Below, one piece after another: positions 30,037 through 32,950 of a stretch of DNA of 32,950 nt. The notes beneath the pieces were generated by a model that saw only the letters and a list, made by a program, of their open reading frames with translations, made no database searches and had not been told where the DNA came from. A program made the translations under genes and the position numbers. Position 1 is the first letter of the stretch. Each line of letters opens with the position of its first letter. Source of the stretch: Candidatus Bathyarchaeota archaeon (GTDB taxonomy: Archaea > Thermoproteota > Bathyarchaeia > Bathyarchaeales > Bathycorpusculaceae); the NCBI GenBank assembly GCA_937873375.1, contig CALMWK010000072.1, positions 1 through 32,950 on the forward strand, written 5' to 3'.

Positions 30037-30504
30037 TTAGGGAGCGATTGCGTTGTACGCGTAGTAGTTGCCCTTACCGGATACTATCTTTAGTGCGTAG
30101 CTGTTGCCACTCACGAGATCATCATCGAGCACTACTGTCAAAGTATATCCTTTTGCGTTTTTGGGCAATGCCAAACTAGCGACTGCGCCACCAGCGTCAT
30201 CTGCAAGTGTTGGAACAGCAGTCTGCTGCACATTATCGACTAACAATTGAGATATCACTACAGATGTTGTACCAGTATTGCTCAGAGTCAAAATAACAGT
30301 ATTAGACCCAGGGGTTGTATCATCGAATTGTACGTTTGTTATTTTCAACTCTTCAGTCTCCATGAAACCAACAGTCATTCCGCCCATCCAAGCAGCAACA
30401 GCAACACTAACAGCAACAGTCACAGCAATCAAAATAATCGACGCCACAACAGGACTCAAACCACGAATATCCTTACCTAAATTCCTCAAAGTTGTTTTCT
30501 TCAT
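30037..30504 (-). CDS. Archaeal type IV pilin
   Basis: 155 residues. Class III signal peptide: basic MKKTTLRNLGKDIRG, cleavage expected after RG, then LSPVVASIILIAVTVAVSVA, the hydrophobic helix that packs the pilus core. The C-terminal head is a beta-sandwich (LKITNVQFDDTTPGSNTVIL, then TLSNTGTTSVVISQLLVDNV), as in archaeal pilin/flagellin-like proteins with the 'SPVVA' start. It is processed by a PibD-type peptidase and assembled on the cell surface; no assembly ATPase or platform gene is in the window. First gene of the operon, with strong gggaggt ribosome site and TATA box. Confidence 0.9.
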   Translation of the reverse strand: MKKTTLRNLGKDIRGLSPVVASIILIAVTVAVSVAVAAWMGGMTVGFMETEELKITNVQFDDTTPGSNTVILTLSNTGTTSVVISQLLVDNVQQTAVPTLADDAGGAVASLALPKNAKGYTLTVVLDDDLVSGNSYALKIVSGKGNYYAYNAIAP

Positions 30505-30514
30505 TTTCCAAATA

Positions 30515-30568
30515 TACCTCCCTTTTGATTAGCTAACTACGTTAGGAAAACACAAACCCATTTAAATC
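30515..30568 (-). promoter_or_regulatory. Pilin operon promoter and strong ribosome site
   Basis: On the minus strand gatttaaatg (TATA, about 30560-30569) is followed, after a start expected near 30540, by gggaggt at about 30515-30521, eleven to seventeen bases before ATG 30504. This is the clearest Shine-Dalgarno in the host part and predicts high expression, as expected for a structural pilin. Confidence 0.6.
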
Positions 30569-30702
30569 TTGTTACTTACGATACAGTACTGACTATTTGT
30601 AGAACAGACATACAAGAAAAAAGAAAAAGACCGTTGGCGCAGCCTCTACTTAACCGCAAAAAAGGCGGTGTACAACAGTTAAACAGTTATACGCTATTGG
30701 CA

Positions 30703-31047
30703 CTACTTCTCGATTTCTTTGAAAAGGTCAAGAAGCAGCAGCGCAACTTTTTTGCCAAACTCAGTCTGCAAGTAGTACTTCTTCAACGGGTCAATGCGTT
30801 CGCTCTTCGCCAAGCCCAACGACTCAATCTCAATCATCCTTGCCCTAAAAGTGCCGTCGCTTAACGTCAAATTGTTTTCCCGCATGAAATCCTTCGCTTC
30901 CTTCCACTTGCCTCGGTTGATGTGAAGCAGCAAAAGACAGTCGATGGCGTGGTCCTTCTCAAGCATCGCCTTGATGGCTGCAAGCTTGGAATCTGTTAAA
31001 ATTTGCTTTACCTTCTCCTCTTCTCCACTTTTCTTCATTTGTTTCAT
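30703..31047 (-). CDS. Winged-helix-like protein, unknown
   Basis: About 114 residues from ATG 31047 (ggatgag just upstream); a frame-open ATG at 31098 would add 17 residues (LLRIICINKDENKDEL) and overlap the probable TATA region, so the shorter start is preferred. The N-terminus is charged and helical (KKSGEEEKVKQILTDSKLAA); about 55-105 look like a winged helix (FMRENNLTLSDGTFRARMIE, then IESLGLAKSERIDPLKKYYL) ending in TEFGKKVALLLLDLFKEIEK. Such proteins act as transcription regulators. The 172-bp gap to rpoN holds no gene. Confidence 0.5.
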   Translation of the reverse strand: MKQMKKSGEEEKVKQILTDSKLAAIKAMLEKDHAIDCLLLLHINRGKWKEAKDFMRENNLTLSDGTFRARMIEIESLGLAKSERIDPLKKYYLQTEFGKKVALLLLDLFKEIEK

Positions 31048-31276
31048 CAACTCATCCTTGTTTTCATCTTTGTTAATGCAGATTATCCTTAAAAGCATTT
31101 AACCTATATTACGATTTGTGAAACATATCAGAAGACGCCAACCTTGACACAGCGCAGTTTTTAGAATAATAATGGGTTGTTTCTTTGTTGTTAGGTTTCA
31201 ATTTGAAAACTTTTGATGGACGCGGTAGTTAAAAGTAAAAGAGGTTTTGAAAATGGGGTGGGTGTGGAAGAGGTTA

Positions 31277-31504
31277 TCAGAAGTTTCGAGCTTCTTTTCT
31301 CTTCTCTGCTTCTTCATAGAACCGCAGAATTTCGTCGATGATTTCGACGTTGGAGAGCAACATTCGTCTGCAGCAGTACCGTTTTACGCCTAAGCTGTCT
31401 AGTACGTCTTTGGCGTTTTCGCCCGTTCGAATCCTTCTGGCAAACTCTTCCCATCGGTCACCTATCAGTTTGCCGCAGGTGAAGCATCTCACGGGTATAA
31501 TCAT
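31277..31504 (-). CDS. rpoN: RNA polymerase subunit N
   Basis: 75 residues, the normal size for archaeal RpoN (Rpb10). [20 protein letters not shown] is diagnostic, and RYCCRRMLL supplies the CC of the CxxC...CC zinc site. The subunit links D/L and the large subunits during polymerase assembly. Follows rps9 after 14 bp, as in the standard archaeal operon. rpoK, often next, is not present downstream here. Confidence 0.97.
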   Translation of the reverse strand: MIIPVRCFTCGKLIGDRWEEFARRIRTGENAKDVLDSLGVKRYCCRRMLLSNVEIIDEILRFYEEAEKRKEARNF

Positions 31505-31518
31505 CTGCGTGTTTTCTC

Positions 31519-31929
31519 CTATCTGTAGCTCTTCTGCCCTTTGGTTCTTGCGCCTGGGCCACCGAATTTCTTTGGTTCTTTGCTTCTTGCGTCGCCTGCA
31601 ACCATGGTTCGGTCGTATTCGGTGAAGACGGTGCGTAAATGCGAACTCTTAGTCCATTTTAGCAGTGCATTGGCGATTGCTGTGCGAGCTGCTTCTGCCT
31701 GGCCCATATAGCCGCCGCCTTGGGTTTTCACGTCCATATCTACTTGTTTCCAGATGGTTTCTCCAGCTTGCAGGAGGGGTTCCATGATTTTCTCACGTGC
31801 AATGTCTGGTTCGATTATTTCAACTGGAGTTTTGTTTATGCGCACTTTCCCGACGCCTTGTTTAACGACGGCGCGAGATGTAGCGGTTTTGCGTTTTCCA
31901 CTAACAACAAGTACTTTTTTGCCTGGCAT
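31519..31929 (-). CDS. rps9: Ribosomal protein S9 (uS9)
   Basis: 136 residues. [20 protein letters not shown] at the start and [20 protein letters not shown] in the middle are hallmarks; the C-terminus ends [10 protein letters not shown], whose basic tail reaches the P-site tRNA on the small subunit. Length is normal. It starts two bases after the rpl13 stop, within the archaeal rpoD-rpl18e-rpl13-rps9-rpoN operon. Confidence 0.98.
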   Translation of the reverse strand: MPGKKVLVVSGKRKTATSRAVVKQGVGKVRINKTPVEIIEPDIAREKIMEPLLQAGETIWKQVDMDVKTQGGGYMGQAEAARTAIANALLKWTKSSHLRTVFTEYDRTMVAGDARSKEPKKFGGPGARTKGQKSYR

Positions 31930-31931
31930 AA

Positions 31932-32384
31932 TTATGTGCCTCTATTCCATCCTACTTCTACAGCTAATTCTTCGAGGGTAAAGTGTGGACCGTTAAGTTT
32001 TGAAGCCTGAGCCTGTTCAACAGTTTCCATTTTCATGTCTTTGAACTCTTTTGGTATACCCATAAAGACCTTCAGCCGTTTGTACGCGTTTTTGCCTTTT
32101 GGCTGTCTCCAAGGAACCATGCCTCGGACGGTTTTGCGGACTATACGGTCAGGGCGTCTAGAGTGGAAAGGCCCTCTTTCGGGAGCGCCGACTTCAAGGA
32201 ACTCTTTGGCTTCTGCCACTTTACTCTTTTTCTTTCCTGAAATCACAATTTTTTCTGCGTTAACTATGATGATTTCTTCGCCGTTCAGTAGGCGTTTAGC
32301 GATTTTGCTGCACATTCGGCCTAGGATGAGCCCTTCGGCGTTCACTACAGCTGCTGAAGTTTTTGCTGCTTGCATCTTTTTCAC
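31932..32384 (-). CDS. rpl13: Ribosomal protein L13 (uL13)
   Basis: 150 residues. VVNAEGLILGRMCSKIAKRL is the typical opening, followed by IIIVNAEKIVISGKKK, RGPFHSRRPDRIVRKTVRGM and KRLKVFMGIPKEF, all conserved in archaeal L13. Large-subunit protein needed early in assembly. ATG overlaps the rpl18e stop. A slightly longer N-terminus (KKMQAAKTSA) precedes the conserved core. Confidence 0.98.
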   Translation of the reverse strand: MKKMQAAKTSAAVVNAEGLILGRMCSKIAKRLLNGEEIIIVNAEKIVISGKKKSKVAEAKEFLEVGAPERGPFHSRRPDRIVRKTVRGMVPWRQPKGKNAYKRLKVFMGIPKEFKDMKMETVEQAQASKLNGPHFTLEELAVEVGWNRGT

Positions 32385-32743
32385 CCAATTATCTTAACGT
32401 TAGAGCCCTTAGGGTTCTGCTCCACAAGTTCACTGATGGAGAGGTATTTTGCCTTTGCGGCTGCTAACTTCTCTTTTGCCTGCTCAGAAATAGAAAACGC
32501 CGCCACTGTGACTGCGTGGTCCAGCGTTCCTGTTGCTAAGACTTTTCCAGGAACCACTACTGTAGAGTCTTTCTCAGTGTGCCTGTTTATTTTGCTCAGG
32601 TTCACGGCTAAGCGTTGTCTGCTGGGTTTAGACAGGTATTCAGCTACGTCTAGCCAGATGCCTGCTTCTTTTTCTTTGCTTTGCTTTTTGAGATATTTGA
32701 TAAGTTGTATGATTTCGGGGTTTGTGGTTTTGGTTTCTCTCAC
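32381..32743 (-). CDS. rpl18e: Ribosomal protein L18e (eL18)
   Basis: 120 residues. IQLIKYLKKQSKEKEAGIWL (helix), LSKPSRQRLAVNLSKINRHT and VVVPGKVLATGTLDHAVTVA match archaeal L18e, a protein related to bacterial L15. It is translationally coupled on both sides: its ATG overlaps the rpoD stop and its stop the rpl13 ATG. Confidence 0.97.
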   Translation of the reverse strand: MRETKTTNPEIIQLIKYLKKQSKEKEAGIWLDVAEYLSKPSRQRLAVNLSKINRHTEKDSTVVVPGKVLATGTLDHAVTVAAFSISEQAKEKLAAAKAKYLSISELVEQNPKGSNVKIIG

Positions 32744-32950
32744 TTTTCTGCCACCTTTAGCTGTTTTTCAAACTCTTTTAGTTGTTTATCAAGCATTTTG
32801 GTTGCTTCCTGCAGTACTCTTTCTGAAGAAAGCCCACCGTTTGATTCAATGTTCATGACGAACGCGTTCTTTTCCCACTCGACCTTTATGCCTTTGTCTT
32901 TTTGTGGGCAAGTTTCCACGCAGTCCATGCAGAGATTGCAAGCCAAAAGG
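32740..32950 (-). CDS. rpoD: RNA polymerase subunit D, C-terminal part (5' truncated by window)
   Basis: The gene enters from the right edge. About 69 residues are visible: the ferredoxin-like stretch ACNLCMDCVETCPQKDKGIK has CxxCxxCxxxC, suited to a 4Fe-4S cluster as in other archaeal D subunits with intact clusters. It is followed by the dimerisation part (NAFVMNIESNGGLSSERVLQ) and the terminal helix that pairs with subunit L. The D-L dimer starts polymerase assembly. Any ATG seen near 32946 is internal. Confidence 0.93.
   Translation of the reverse strand, partial: LLACNLCMDCVETCPQKDKGIKVEWEKNAFVMNIESNGGLSSERVLQEATKMLDKQLKEFEKQLKVAEK

Overview
The window comes from an archaeal chromosome. 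It ends in the archaeal order rpoD - rpl18e - rpl13 - rps9 - rpoN. It has TATA-type promoters with purine-rich ribosome binding sites, a class III (type IV pilin) signal peptide, and secreted proteins with Thr/Pro linkers and a PEFPS-hydrophobic-Lys/Arg C-terminus. This mix, with roadblock-fold proteins beside a pilin, looks most like the Bathyarchaeia (MCG) branch of the TACK archaea. That lineage call is inference from style, not from a search.

Layout. (1) 1-7370 is a host cell-surface locus: a cut beta-helix protein, a zinc-dependent phospholipase C-like enzyme, an ArsR-type regulator, a NosD-like beta-helix protein, two tandem related surface proteins (the second a Kelch propeller) and a small membrane protein. 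(2) About 7600-14470 is a rightward siphovirus neck/tail operon: connector, head-closure protein fused to a glycosidase-like barrel, tail terminator with a nested beta-sandwich, tail tube, tail-assembly chaperone with a -1 frameshift site, HK97 gp10-like protein, very short tape measure, hub protein and a ribbon-helix-helix protein. (3) 14470-19770 is accessory: small membrane proteins, SWIM and CBS proteins, a RelBE-like and an MNT/HepT toxin-antitoxin pair, a degenerate tRNA-like gene, and a two-gene unit of a winged-helix protein plus a winged-helix/PD-(D/E)XK nuclease. (4) 19774-23617 is a tight rightward packaging operon: unknown protein, holin-like membrane protein, candidate small terminase, large terminase and an ABC-ATPase/GNAT fusion, behind a repeated dyad operator. 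(5) 24052-32950 is host again: DEAD-box helicase, YHS protein, aminotransferase + DUF1015 pair, a 30-residue peptide gene, a pilin/coiled-coil/roadblock operon, a winged-helix protein and the ribosomal/RNA polymerase operon.

I read 7.6-23.8 kb as a provirus or provirus remnant. Terminase and neck-tail genes are present, but I find no portal, protease, major capsid protein or integrase. In the usual siphovirus order the missing head genes would lie between the right end (terminase, ABC-GNAT) and the left end (connector). The most unusual points are the catalytic-looking barrel fused to the neck protein, carbohydrate-binding-like inserts in two more virion proteins, the U_UUU_UUA frameshift site, the winged-helix/nuclease pair facing the packaging operon across an iteron-like operator, and a promoter-equipped 30-residue Gly/Ser/Asn-rich peptide gene.
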